A stretch of DNA of 13,293 bases from RGDT01 sp046719305 (GTDB taxonomy: Bacteria; Planctomycetota; Planctomycetia; Gemmatales; Gemmataceae). The notes under the pieces are model-generated. The model was not told the origin of the DNA. It saw nothing but the letters and a program-made list of their open reading frames with translations, and did not search any database. The stretch covers positions 1 to 13,293 of the forward strand of contig JBDNDE010000126.1 in assembly GCA_046719305.1 (NCBI GenBank), read 5' to 3'. Position numbers and translations under genes: made by a program. Shown piece after piece: positions 5,311 to 12,146 of the stretch (its first letter is position 1; each line of letters begins with the position of its first letter).

Positions 5311-8300
5311 CCCCCAGCATCGCCATCGTGTTGAAGGTGGTCCAGGCGTCGGCTTGTTTCTTCTCACGGATGCCCAGGCATTCGCGGAGCAGCTGTTCGG
5401 CCGTGGGGAACTGCTCGCAGCCAAGCAAATCGAGCGAAACTTCGGCCAGCAGGCCGGCGAAACGGGGATCGTCTTGAGGGAATTGTTTGCGGTAGCCCGC
5501 GACGAAATCCTTGAGCAGAGGTGCGGCTTTGTCTCCCTGCTTGGCGTCACAGTAGACCTTGCCAAGGTTGCCCATGGTGGTGAGGGTGGAGGGGTGGTCG
5601 GGGCCGAGCTTGGCCTTGGTGAGCTTCAGGGTCTCTTCCAACAGCGGCAGGGCCTTGGCCTGCTGACCTGCGGCGTGGTAGCCCGCAGCGAGGTTGTTCA
5701 TGCTGGCGAGGGTGTTGGGGTGGTCGGGGCCGAGCTTGGCCTTGGTGAGCTTCAGGGTCTCTTCCAACAGCGGCAGGGCCTGTTCGTTCGCACCTTTCTT
5801 CTTCAATGTGCCTATCAACTTTTCAACCATACCGATCTCGGGCAGTTTCGGGTTCAGTTTGCGGGCCAGCCCCAGGTTCTCTTCGGCCTGGACGAATTTA
5901 CCAAGGTTCGCCTGAGCTTGAGCCAACAACACTCGGAGTTTAGCGGCGGTTAGATTCCAACTGTCCGGGGGCTCGCCCGGAAGCGTGAGAGCGTTGAGGC
6001 CGGCCGTCAGTACCTCTTCGTTTCGTGCTGCAATCTGTGTCGCCGGGCCACCTCGGTGTCCACGAAGTCTCGCGAGGTTGCTGCATACCAGTGCGAAGTC
6101 GTGTCGGGCTTCCTTGAGTTCGGGGAATCGTAGGATGAGCTCCGCAAGTTGCTTGAACGCTCGCTCCCCTTCTGCGTCGGCTTCGTCAAGGCGATTCATT
6201 TGGATCAAGTTGAACATCACCCCAACGCGGTATTTACCGAGGCGGATCGTATAAAGGGCGGTCTCGGGATAGCGTCGAACCGCTGCTTCCAGCACCTCGA
6301 CGCTCCGTCGCCTCGCTTGCAGCCCTTCCTGGGCTTTTCCCGCACGGGAAAGTGCCCGTCCCTGACCGTACAGGGTCGATGCATAAGTAAAGCTAAAGTC
6401 GGCCACGTCGGGGAATCGTTTGGCCTGTCGCTCCGCGAGCGTGACGGCTTCTGCGTGATGCACCAACGACTCGTCATGTTTATTCTGTTCGGACAGTGTT
6501 TCCCCTAGGGAACTCAGCGACTCTGCCAATTCGGCCGGGTACTTTGGCACGCTTGGAAAGTCGTCGACCAGTGCCCGTAGGATTTCCACCCGTCGGCGGG
6601 CGAATATAACCTCGTCGGCGGGCCGGTTCTCGTCAACAGCGATTGAATAATGCTCCGAAACCAATCTGGAGAGGATGAAGCGGTTGCGGGCTTGTTTTGG
6701 AGCATCGCGGGCCACCCGTTCGGCAGCGGCCAGTCCTTCGGCAATGGTCGCCTTGGCCTCGGTGTTTCGGAGCCGTGCTCTCTGGACGGCTGCCAGATGC
6801 GCACAGACGCGGGCAAGGGTCGATAAACTCCCCACGTCAGGGAATCGACGTGCCAACTCCCGCATCTCGGTGACCGCCCGCGCCGCATATTCCTCCGACG
6901 GGCGCAGATCCCCTGCATCGTAGTACACACCCGAGATGCCGCGGTAGGTCCACATTCGCTGTTCCAGTACCGCACGGTCGTCTGGGGCATCAGCGGCGAG
7001 TTGCTCGGCGGCCTCTTGGGCAGCGGCCAGAAGCGGTATTCCCAATCGCGGGTTGTCGGTATCAGCGGATTGATCGAGCAGCAACACGTACACACGTACC
7101 AGTTGCAGGCGGGCGGTCATGTCGTGCGGCGATTCAGTCAAGACTTGCCGTAACACCGTTTCCGCTTCTCGAAGATGCGCAATGGCAGCGGAGTATTCTC
7201 GTAGCGGCGATTCAATCGACGCTAGGTTGAATAGAGCGCGGGCGACGGCCAGTTGTTGATTGGGGTCATTGCGTTTGCGGTCGAGAAACTGCTCGAAGAA
7301 GGTGTGAGCCGAGCCGGCCAACTGTTTGCGAAGGTCGAGCAGGTCTTGATCTTGTAACCGCTCGTCTTGGGACAACTTCAGCAGGAATTCCTCCACCGCC
7401 TTGTTGGCCAGTTCAAAGTTGGCCTCAGCTTCCTTCCTCTGTTGCTCAGCATGTTCGAGGGCCCGCTCCTTGGCATCGAACTCGGCTCGCGCTCGCAGCA
7501 GCCCCAGCGTTGTCCCGATCACGCCGGCCACCAACGCGACAAACACCAGACTGGCCGCGATCACCTGCGGGCGGTTTCGACGCAGGAACTTCTTGAGCCG
7601 GTAAGCGGTACTCGGCGGGTGGGCCAGCACCGGCTCACCAGCCAAATACCGCTGTACATCGGCGGCGAAGCCGTTGGCGGTTTCGTAGCGCCGCGTCCGG
7701 TCCTTCTCCAACGCCTTCATCACGATCCAGTCCAACTCGCCCCGCAAGAGGGCCGTCAACGCTCGCGGGTCGGTGTTGCGGTTGGCGCTCAAGCTGGGCA
7801 GGGCGTCGGCCGTGGAGAGCTTGGTGCTCGGTCGTGGCGGTTCCTCCTCACGGACCACTCGCAAAATCTCCATCAGGCCCTTCTCCTCCAACTCCTTCCG
7901 CGAGAACGGCGGGCTGCCGGCGAGCAATTCATAGAGGAGAACCCCCAGCGAGTAGACGTCCGAGCGGGTGTCGATGTCGAGGTTGTTCAGCGTCGCTTGC
8001 TCGGGAGACATGTACTGCGGCGTACCCACCACCGCGTTGAACCCCGTCGCCAGCGTCTTGTCGGTCAGCGGCTGACCCGTTGCTTTCGCCACCCCGAAGT
8101 CGATGACCTTCACCACCGGCTTGTCGTCGTACAACGCCACCAGCACGTTACTCGGCTTGATATCACGGTGGATGATCCCCTTCTGGTGCGCGTGTTGGAT
8201 GGCCTGGCACGCCTGCACGAACAGTTCCAGCCGCTCTTTGGGGTTGAGCCGTTTCTCGTCGCAATACTTGGTGATCGGGACCCCTTTCACCAACTCCATC

Positions 8301-8761
8301 ACGAAGTACGGCCGGCCATCGGCCGTGGCCCCTGCATCGAGGACCTTGGCAATGTTGGGATGATCCATCAGGGCCAGCGCCTGTCGCTCGGCCTCGAAGC
8401 GGGCCAGCACGCTCCGTGTGTCCATGCCCGGCTTGATCAGCTTCAATGCCACCCGCCGCTTGACCGGCTCGCTTTGGTCGGCCATCCAAACCTCGCCCAT
8501 GCCGCCTTCACCAATGGCTTCGAGCAGCTTGTACGGGCCGATGCGGTCGCCGACAGAGGGGTAGAACGAGGTATGCGGCCCAGTGCGGTCGAGGCTCACG
8601 GGCGGGTGGTCCAACGGGCTGCCCGTGGCGTGCGCGGCCAGCAGGGCCTCGACGCGTTGCCGCAACTCGGGGTTGCCGGAGCAGGCGCGATCGAGGTACG
8701 CCGCCCGCTCCGCGGGGTCCGCGATGGCCAGGGCTTCGGCGAAGATGCTTTCGTCGGTCAT
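5243..8761 (-). CDS. Membrane-anchored Ser/Thr protein kinase with TPR repeats
   Basis: This 1172-aa open frame is a Hanks-type kinase. Residues 1-72 form a short helical lead found in planctomycete kinases (AEALAIADPAERAAYLDRAC). The kinase domain spans about 77-380 with all key motifs: G-loop GEGGMGEV (84-91), ATP lysine VALK (K107), helix-C Glu in RFEAE (E125), catalytic HRDIKPSN (198-205), DFG (221-223), GTPQYMSPE (246-254) and SDVYSLG (267-273). It should be active, phosphorylating Ser/Thr on unknown partners. One membrane segment follows (VIAASLVFVALVAGVIG, 400-416), then a charged coiled coil (424-455) and a long helical, TPR-rich region, so the sensor part is probably extracytoplasmic or periplasmic. 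Two TPRs (residues ~990-1075) are kinesin-light-chain type and nearly identical. The real C-terminus has slipped out of frame at residue ~1149. ATG 8759-8761 has only a weak GGTGA upstream. A truncated ECF sigma gene lies just downstream. Confidence 0.93.
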   Translation of the reverse strand: MTDESIFAEALAIADPAERAAYLDRACSGNPELRQRVEALLAAHATGSPLDHPPVSLDRTGPHTSFYPSVGDRIGPYKLLEAIGEGGMGEVWMADQSEPVKRRVALKLIKPGMDTRSVLARFEAERQALALMDHPNIAKVLDAGATADGRPYFVMELVKGVPITKYCDEKRLNPKERLELFVQACQAIQHAHQKGIIHRDIKPSNVLVALYDDKPVVKVIDFGVAKATGQPLTDKTLATGFNAVVGTPQYMSPEQATLNNLDIDTRSDVYSLGVLLYELLAGSPPFSRKELEEKGLMEILRVVREEEPPRPSTKLSTADALPSLSANRNTDPRALTALLRGELDWIVMKALEKDRTRRYETANGFAADVQRYLAGEPVLAHPPSTAYRLKKFLRRNRPQVIAASLVFVALVAGVIGTTLGLLRARAEFDAKERALEHAEQQRKEAEANFELANKAVEEFLLKLSQDERLQDQDLLDLRKQLAGSAHTFFEQFLDRKRNDPNQQLAVARALFNLASIESPLREYSAAIAHLREAETVLRQVLTESPHDMTARLQLVRVYVLLLDQSADTDNPRLGIPLLAAAQEAAEQLAADAPDDRAVLEQRMWTYRGISGVYYDAGDLRPSEEYAARAVTEMRELARRFPDVGSLSTLARVCAHLAAVQRARLRNTEAKATIAEGLAAAERVARDAPKQARNRFILSRLVSEHYSIAVDENRPADEVIFARRRVEILRALVDDFPSVPKYPAELAESLSSLGETLSEQNKHDESLVHHAEAVTLAERQAKRFPDVADFSFTYASTLYGQGRALSRAGKAQEGLQARRRSVEVLEAAVRRYPETALYTIRLGKYRVGVMFNLIQMNRLDEADAEGERAFKQLAELILRFPELKEARHDFALVCSNLARLRGHRGGPATQIAARNEEVLTAGLNALTLPGEPPDSWNLTAAKLRVLLAQAQANLGKFVQAEENLGLARKLNPKLPEIGMVEKLIGTLKKKGANEQALPLLEETLKLTKAKLGPDHPNTLASMNNLAAGYHAAGQQAKALPLLEETLKLTKAKLGPDHPSTLTTMGNLGKVYCDAKQGDKAAPLLKDFVAGYRKQFPQDDPRFAGLLAEVSLDLLGCEQFPTAEQLLRECLGIREKKQADAWTTFNTMAMLGEPCWVRRNTPTPNRSCGRATKG
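5311..5315. other. Homopolymer C5 with apparent one-base deletion in kinase gene
   Basis: CCCCC on the plus strand (GGGGG in the gene) sits exactly where the kinase reading leaves good TPR sequence. Six bases would continue MLGGALLGQKKYADAEPLL in frame. It may be a true frameshift, phase variation or a sequencing error. Confidence 0.6.
5591..5655. repeat. 65-bp exact direct repeat, copy 1 (TPR unit)
   Basis: This is identical to 5717-5781, offset by exactly 126 bp (42 codons, one kinesin-light-chain-type TPR). It encodes the LPLLEETLKLTKAKLGPDHP stretch in the kinase C-terminal region. Confidence 0.85.
5717..5781. repeat. 65-bp exact direct repeat, copy 2 (TPR unit)
   Basis: Second copy of the 65-bp unit at 5591-5655. 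The 61 bp between the copies do not match in the same way, so this looks like a recent unit duplication or gene conversion inside the TPR array. Confidence 0.85.
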
Positions 8762-9034
8762 GGATCACCGTTGGGGCAGAGGCAATGTGACAAGCCGGCT
8801 TATTACTTCAGTGCGTGTTCTTGGGACGAAACGCACCAGCGTTTTTCTGGTATCAATGAAATGTTTATCGAAGCGGGGCTTTGAGTGCAAATGTCTACCG
8901 ACATGGAACAGGCTCACCCGGATTGTCACGATCACTCGTGGGCAATGGTTCGACCGGACAGTCGAACCGTTGAGCACGATCGGCCGGGGCGGGTAACGCA
9001 CTCACCACCCATCCCGACACAGGGAATGCAAAGC
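8762..9034. other. Divergent intergenic region between kinase and integrative module
   Basis: This 273-bp stretch separates the minus-strand kinase from the plus-strand HTH gene and should hold promoters for both, though none can be chosen with confidence. Plus-strand reading from 8885 is open in frame with the HTH gene, but its residues (CHDHSWAMVRPDSRTVEHD) look random. The only clear structure is the inverted repeat at 8943-8972. The left edge of the integrative module may lie here. Confidence 0.45.
8943..8972. promoter_or_regulatory. 12-bp inverted repeat with 6-nt loop
   Basis: CAATGGTTCGAC (8943-8954), loop CGGACA, GTCGAACCGTTG (8961-8972). Eleven of twelve positions pair by Watson-Crick rules and one is G-T. 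It lies about 63 bp upstream of the HTH gene start and about 180 bp upstream of the kinase start, with no T-run on either side. It could be an operator for the neighbouring HTH protein or part of an attachment site. Confidence 0.5.
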
Positions 9035-9577
9035 ATGCCTGAAACAAATCCGCCTTCGGGCGAACCGTTCCGGAATCTCGACGAGCTGCGACGGCTCATT
9101 AACCCCGCTTCCACGCCCGAGTATGAGGAGCGGTTCGCGGAGTTGATGGAGGGCATCGTCCCGCTGGCCGAGTTGCTCCAGCCCGCCCGCGCCGAGCCGC
9201 CCGCGTTGCCGCCGCCTCAGCCGGTGCCTCAGCCGGTGCCGGACAACGCCCTGGCCGCGCTGCTGCGGGTCTACACCAACGGCGTCGCGGACGAACGGTT
9301 GCGGCAGGCGGCCCAGGTACTCGCGGACGACACGGTCACCGCCCACGAGAAGCTGACGAAGATTGACGGCCTGATGCCGCTCCCGCCCACCGCGTCGGCG
9401 GAACAACTCGGCGCGATGCTCGGCGTCTCGAAGCAGGCGGTCATGAAGACGCTGTGGTGGTGCAAGAACCGCCGCGGCATGACCGACGAGGAGATCGACC
9501 GCCGCCAGGCCCGGCTCACCGATCGCGGCCGGAAGTACGAACGCCCGCGTAGCGAAGAGGACGAGGACGAGCGGTAA
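9035..9577 (+). CDS. Small acidic HTH-domain protein of the integrative module
   Basis: This 180-aa protein starts at ATG 9035-9037, with AGGGA (9021-9025) nine bases upstream. The frame is open further upstream, but the ATG at 9026 would leave no room for a ribosome site. The N-terminal half is helical (PFRNLDELRRLINP, 11-24; EERFAELMEGIVPLAELLQP, 31-50), followed by a Pro-rich linker with a small tandem repeat (PPPQPVPQPVP, 59-69). Residues 72-112 are helical. Residues 118-146 form a likely helix-turn-helix (TASAEQLGAMLGVSKQAVMK), and the tail is strongly charged (DRGRKYERPRSEEDEDER). It probably binds DNA as a regulator or accessory factor of the element; no named family is recognised. A 9-bp inverted repeat overlaps its stop codon. 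It is the first gene of the plus-strand block. Confidence 0.78.
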   Translation: MPETNPPSGEPFRNLDELRRLINPASTPEYEERFAELMEGIVPLAELLQPARAEPPALPPPQPVPQPVPDNALAALLRVYTNGVADERLRQAAQVLADDTVTAHEKLTKIDGLMPLPPTASAEQLGAMLGVSKQAVMKTLWWCKNRRGMTDEEIDRRQARLTDRGRKYERPRSEEDEDER

Positions 9578-9599
9578 CCGGTTGCCGCCGGGTTACCGC
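9571..9599. repeat. 9-bp perfect inverted repeat overlapping the HTH stop codon
   Basis: GCGGTAACC (9571-9579) and GGTTACCGC (9591-9599) are perfectly complementary around an 11-nt loop. There is no T-run after it, so a classic terminator is unlikely. It is part of the GGTTRCCG cluster that continues to 9687. Confidence 0.6.
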
Positions 9600-9687
9600 C
9601 CCCAAAATTCTCAACATTTCTGAGCCGCACGGTGCCTGGCCGCGCGGCTCGCTTCATCTCTGCAGGTTACCGCGATCGGTTGCCGTC
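9580..9687. repeat. Cluster of GGTTRCCG boxes (iteron/operator-like)
   Basis: GGTTGCCG at 9580-9587, GGTTACCG at 9591-9598, GGTTACCG at 9665-9672 and GGTTGCCG at 9678-9685, plus the reverse copy at 9572-9579. Adjacent copies are 11 and 13 bp apart, near one helical turn. They lie between the HTH gene and the excisionase-like gene, a natural place for an operator or a replication iteron set. Confidence 0.5.
9622..9650. other. GC-rich hairpin between HTH and excisionase-like genes
   Basis: GAGCCGC (9622-9628) pairs with GCGGCTC (9644-9650). After one A/C mismatch, CGG pairs with CCG, leaving a 7-nt loop. No U-tract follows, so it is only weakly terminator-like. Confidence 0.4.
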
Positions 9688-9747
9688 GCCGGATTCGGGG
9701 TATGCGAGCCGCGCTTTGTGGCAAGCGACCCGGCGGAACCGGCGACC

Positions 9748-9963
9748 ATGAACGAATCGACTTCCCCTCTGGCCCTGCGACCGCGTGAAGCGGCGAAAGC
9801 CCTCGGCATCAGCCCGCGGCTGCTCTGGCAACTCACCAAGGACGGCCGCATCCCCTGCGTCCGCGTCGGTGGCGGCAAGCGGAAGACCGTCCTCTACCCG
9901 CTGGCCGACCTGCAAGCGTGGCTCAGCCGCGAGTCGAACCCGGCGAAAGGGGGCGAGCAATGA
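9748..9963 (+). CDS. Excisionase-like winged HTH protein (MerR/HTH_17 type)
   Basis: This 71-aa protein begins ALRPREAAKALGISPRLLWQ (residues 9-28), a helix-turn-helix of the excisionase/MerR-like type. A wing (RIPCVRVGGGKRKTVLYP, 34-51) and a closing helix (ADLQAWLSRE) follow. Such proteins bind DNA next to a tyrosine recombinase and steer excision or integration, or serve as regulators. ATG 9748-9750 is taken; a GTG at 9718 in frame would add ten residues, and neither has a strong ribosome site. Its stop TGA (9961-9963) overlaps the next start as ATGA, so translation of the primase-helicase is probably coupled to it. The composition matches the neighbouring element genes. Confidence 0.85.
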   Translation: MNESTSPLALRPREAAKALGISPRLLWQLTKDGRIPCVRVGGGKRKTVLYPLADLQAWLSRESNPAKGGEQ

Positions 9964-12119
9964 CGCCCCTGGAACTTCTCCTCTCGAAACTGCCAAGCGT
10001 GAAGAAGGCCGGCAACGGCTGGATGGCATGTTGCCCGGCCCACGACGACCGCCACGCCAGCCTGAGCGTCTCGGCCGGCGACGACGGCCGGGTGCTGCTG
10101 CGGTGCCACGCCGGTTGCGACACGGCGGCGATTGTGGCGGCCCTGGGCCTGGGCTTGGCCGATTTGTTCCCCGCGAAACTGGACGCGCCACGGGCCAGGC
10201 GGGGCGGCCAGGCATACCCGTCGGCGAACGACGCGGTGGCCGCGTTGGAACGGCAACACGGGCCACGCTCGGCGTCGTGGACGTACCACGACTCGGCCGG
10301 CAATCTCGTCGGGCTGGTCGTTCGCTGGGACAAAGCGGGCGGCAAGGAGATTCGCCCGGTGGCCCGGCGTGCGGACGGCTGGCACGTCGCGGCGATGGCG
10401 GAACCTCGGCCGCTGTACCGCCTGCCCGAGGTGCGGAACGCCCCGCGCGTGATCGTGACCGAAGGGGAGAAGTGCGCGGACGCGGCCCGGTCGCTGGGCT
10501 TCGTGGCGACGACCTCGGCGGGTGGTTCCCAGGCCGCGAACAAGACCGACTGGCAGCCGCTGGCGGGCAAGGATGTTTGGATACTTCCCGACCACGACGA
10601 GCCCGGCCGCAAGTTCGCCGAGACGGTTGCGGGAATCCTGGCAAAGCTCACCCCGGCCCCGGTCGTTCGCGTCGTGGCGTTGCCCGGCTTGCCGGATCAT
10701 GGCGACATCGTGGATTGGATCGAAGCCCACGGCGACGCCGCCGAGCCGGACGGCATGCGTGCGGAACTCGAATCCCTGGTCCGTGCCGTTCAACCCTGGA
10801 AACCGGTCGTAACGATTGCCGAACCTCGCAGCCGCTGGGAACCGGATCTTGTTTGCCTGGCCGACGTGTCCCCGCAAGCGGTGCCGTGGCTCTGGTACGG
10901 GCGAATCCCATTGGGACGGATCACATTGCTGGTCGGCCGGCCGGGTTGCGGGAAGTCGTTCGTGGCCTGCGACCTGGCCGCCCGCATCTCGACCCGCACC
11001 CACTGGCCCGACCCCGGCTTCGACCGTGCCCCGCTCGGCGACACCTTGCTGATTTGCGCCGAGGACGACCCGGCCGACACGATCCGACCGAGGCTCGACG
11101 CGGCCGGCGCAAACTGTCGTCGGGTTCACATGCTGAAAGCCGCCAAGATTCTCGAAGCCGACGGCAACGAGCGGTCGGTGGCGTTCGATCTGTCCAACGT
11201 CGATCTGATCCGCGACGCCCTCGCCCGGCTGCCCGAGTGCAAGCTGGTCGTCGTCGACCCGATCGGCAGCTACCTCGGCGGCCAAGTCGATGCCCACCGG
11301 GATAACGAAGTGCGTTCGGTTCTCGCGCCGCTCGCCGCGCTCGCCGCCGAGCGCGGGGTCGCGGTCCTATTGGTCTGTCACACGCGGAAGGCGTTGGCGA
11401 GCTTCGCGGACGACATGGCCCTCGGCAGCCGGGCGTTCGTGGGCCTCGCCCGTTCCGTGTTGCACCTCATGGCCGACCCGGACGACGACAAGCGGAAGCT
11501 GCTGCTGCCGGGCAAGTGCAACCTGAGTGCCCCGCCGCCGGGTCTGGCTTTTCGCATCGTCGGCGATCCCGGCCGGCTGGAATGGGAGCCCGACCCGCTC
11601 GAAGGATTTCGCGCCGACGATGTCGTGGCCCCCAAGGAGAGCAAGGAGCCGAAGCGCGGCCCGGAACCGACCACCCGCGACGCGGCCGCCGAGTGGCTGG
11701 CCGAGCTACTCAAGGACGGCCCGATGCCGGTCGTGGAGATCCGCGAGCAGGCGAAGGCCGCCGACCTGGGTTGGCGCACCATCCGCCGGGCGCGGGAGGT
11801 TCTCGGCATCGTGCCCAGGAAGAAAATGTTCGACGGCGGCTGGGAGTGGGGCTTGCCCGAAGGTGGCCACGTTCCTGCCGAAGATGGCCAAGTTCCCCGA
11901 AGGTGTCCAAGTAGCGAGAAACCTGGCCACCTTCGGGAAAACACGGGCGAAACAGGCCGGAATCGCCTGGATTTCGCCGAAGGTGGCCAGGTAACTGACA
12001 ACTTGGCCACCTTCGGCCCGGAGGCGGACAACCTGGCCACCTTCGACGACGACGCGACCAGCTTCCCGTTCGGGTTCAATAACCCCGGCGACCCAGACGG
12101 CGAGCGGCTGCCGGACTGA
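9960..12119 (+). CDS. CHC2/TOPRIM primase fused to RepA-like AAA/RecA ATPase
   Basis: This 719-aa protein probably primes and unwinds DNA for replication of the mobile element. The zinc finger has ligand-like residues CPAH (25-28) and CHAGC (49-53). The TOPRIM domain carries VIVTEGEKCADAA (164-176) and the acidic pair WILPDHDEPG (207-216). A RepA/DnaB-like motor follows: Walker A GRPGCGKS (326-333), LLICAEDDP (363-371), Walker B LVVVDPIGSYLG (429-440), LLVCHTRK (470-477) and GSRAFVGLARSVLHL (489-503), which resembles the RepA 'GS.a....ARsv..l' motif. Residues 572-630 may form a small winged helix, as in related proteins. The tail from ~632 is built on short DNA repeats. ATG 9960-9962 overlaps the previous stop (ATGA). 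The frame is open further upstream, but the overlap is the natural start. The integrase gene begins 27 bp after the stop. Confidence 0.93.
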   Translation: MTPLELLLSKLPSVKKAGNGWMACCPAHDDRHASLSVSAGDDGRVLLRCHAGCDTAAIVAALGLGLADLFPAKLDAPRARRGGQAYPSANDAVAALERQHGPRSASWTYHDSAGNLVGLVVRWDKAGGKEIRPVARRADGWHVAAMAEPRPLYRLPEVRNAPRVIVTEGEKCADAARSLGFVATTSAGGSQAANKTDWQPLAGKDVWILPDHDEPGRKFAETVAGILAKLTPAPVVRVVALPGLPDHGDIVDWIEAHGDAAEPDGMRAELESLVRAVQPWKPVVTIAEPRSRWEPDLVCLADVSPQAVPWLWYGRIPLGRITLLVGRPGCGKSFVACDLAARISTRTHWPDPGFDRAPLGDTLLICAEDDPADTIRPRLDAAGANCRRVHMLKAAKILEADGNERSVAFDLSNVDLIRDALARLPECKLVVVDPIGSYLGGQVDAHRDNEVRSVLAPLAALAAERGVAVLLVCHTRKALASFADDMALGSRAFVGLARSVLHLMADPDDDKRKLLLPGKCNLSAPPPGLAFRIVGDPGRLEWEPDPLEGFRADDVVAPKESKEPKRGPEPTTRDAAAEWLAELLKDGPMPVVEIREQAKAADLGWRTIRRAREVLGIVPRKKMFDGGWEWGLPEGGHVPAEDGQVPRRCPSSEKPGHLRENTGETGRNRLDFAEGGQVTDNLATFGPEADNLATFDDDATSFPFGFNNPGDPDGERLPD
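11857..12046. repeat. Seven short repeats in both orientations inside primase-helicase 3' end
   Basis: Consensus CCGAAGGTGGCCARG. Direct copies: 11857-11871 (last bases CG), 11878-11892, 11897-11911, 11977-11991. Inverted copies: 11922-11936, 12002-12016, 12032-12046. Copies differ by at most about two bases. Copies 3/4 and 5/6 face each other with 10-nt spacers and can form hairpins; the second pair gives a 17-bp stem (11976-11992 with 12001-12017, one G-T). In protein they give EGGHV/EDGQV/EGGQV (direct) and NLATF (inverted), but copies 3 and 4 are read in another phase. Confidence 0.85.
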
Positions 12120-12132
12120 ACCAGGAACCCCG

Positions 12133-12138
12133 AGGAGG
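12133..12138 (+). promoter_or_regulatory. Strong Shine-Dalgarno site of the integrase gene
   Basis: AGGAGG lies eight bases upstream of ATG 12147-12149. It is the clearest ribosome site in the window and fixes the integrase start. Confidence 0.8.
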
Positions 12139-12146
12139 ATACCCAT

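Noticed and set aside
4975..5565. 196-codon minus-strand frame over the kinase tail
   Set aside because: It is in the wrong phase for both the TPR frame and its shifted tail, and its sequence is Pro/Arg/Ser-rich without pattern.
7367..8884. 505-codon plus-strand open frame opposite the kinase domain
   Set aside because: It is rich in His, Arg and Gln with no domain pattern and lies exactly antisense to well-conserved kinase motifs, a usual by-product of GC-rich coding.
8947..8968. tRNA gene suggested by GGTTCGA
   Set aside because: No acceptor, D or anticodon arms can be drawn around it; the match is only the palindrome arm.
8885..9034. Upstream extension of the HTH gene by 50 codons
   Set aside because: The residues look like translated non-coding DNA and the region includes a strong palindrome; ATG 9035 has the ribosome site.
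9667..11297. Several long minus-strand frames opposite the primase-helicase
   Set aside because: All are Arg/Pro-rich or random-looking and overlap zinc-finger, TOPRIM and Walker motifs on the plus strand.
11857..12046. CRISPR array
   Set aside because: Repeats are only 15 bp, occur in both orientations, have spacers of irregular length and lie inside an open reading frame.
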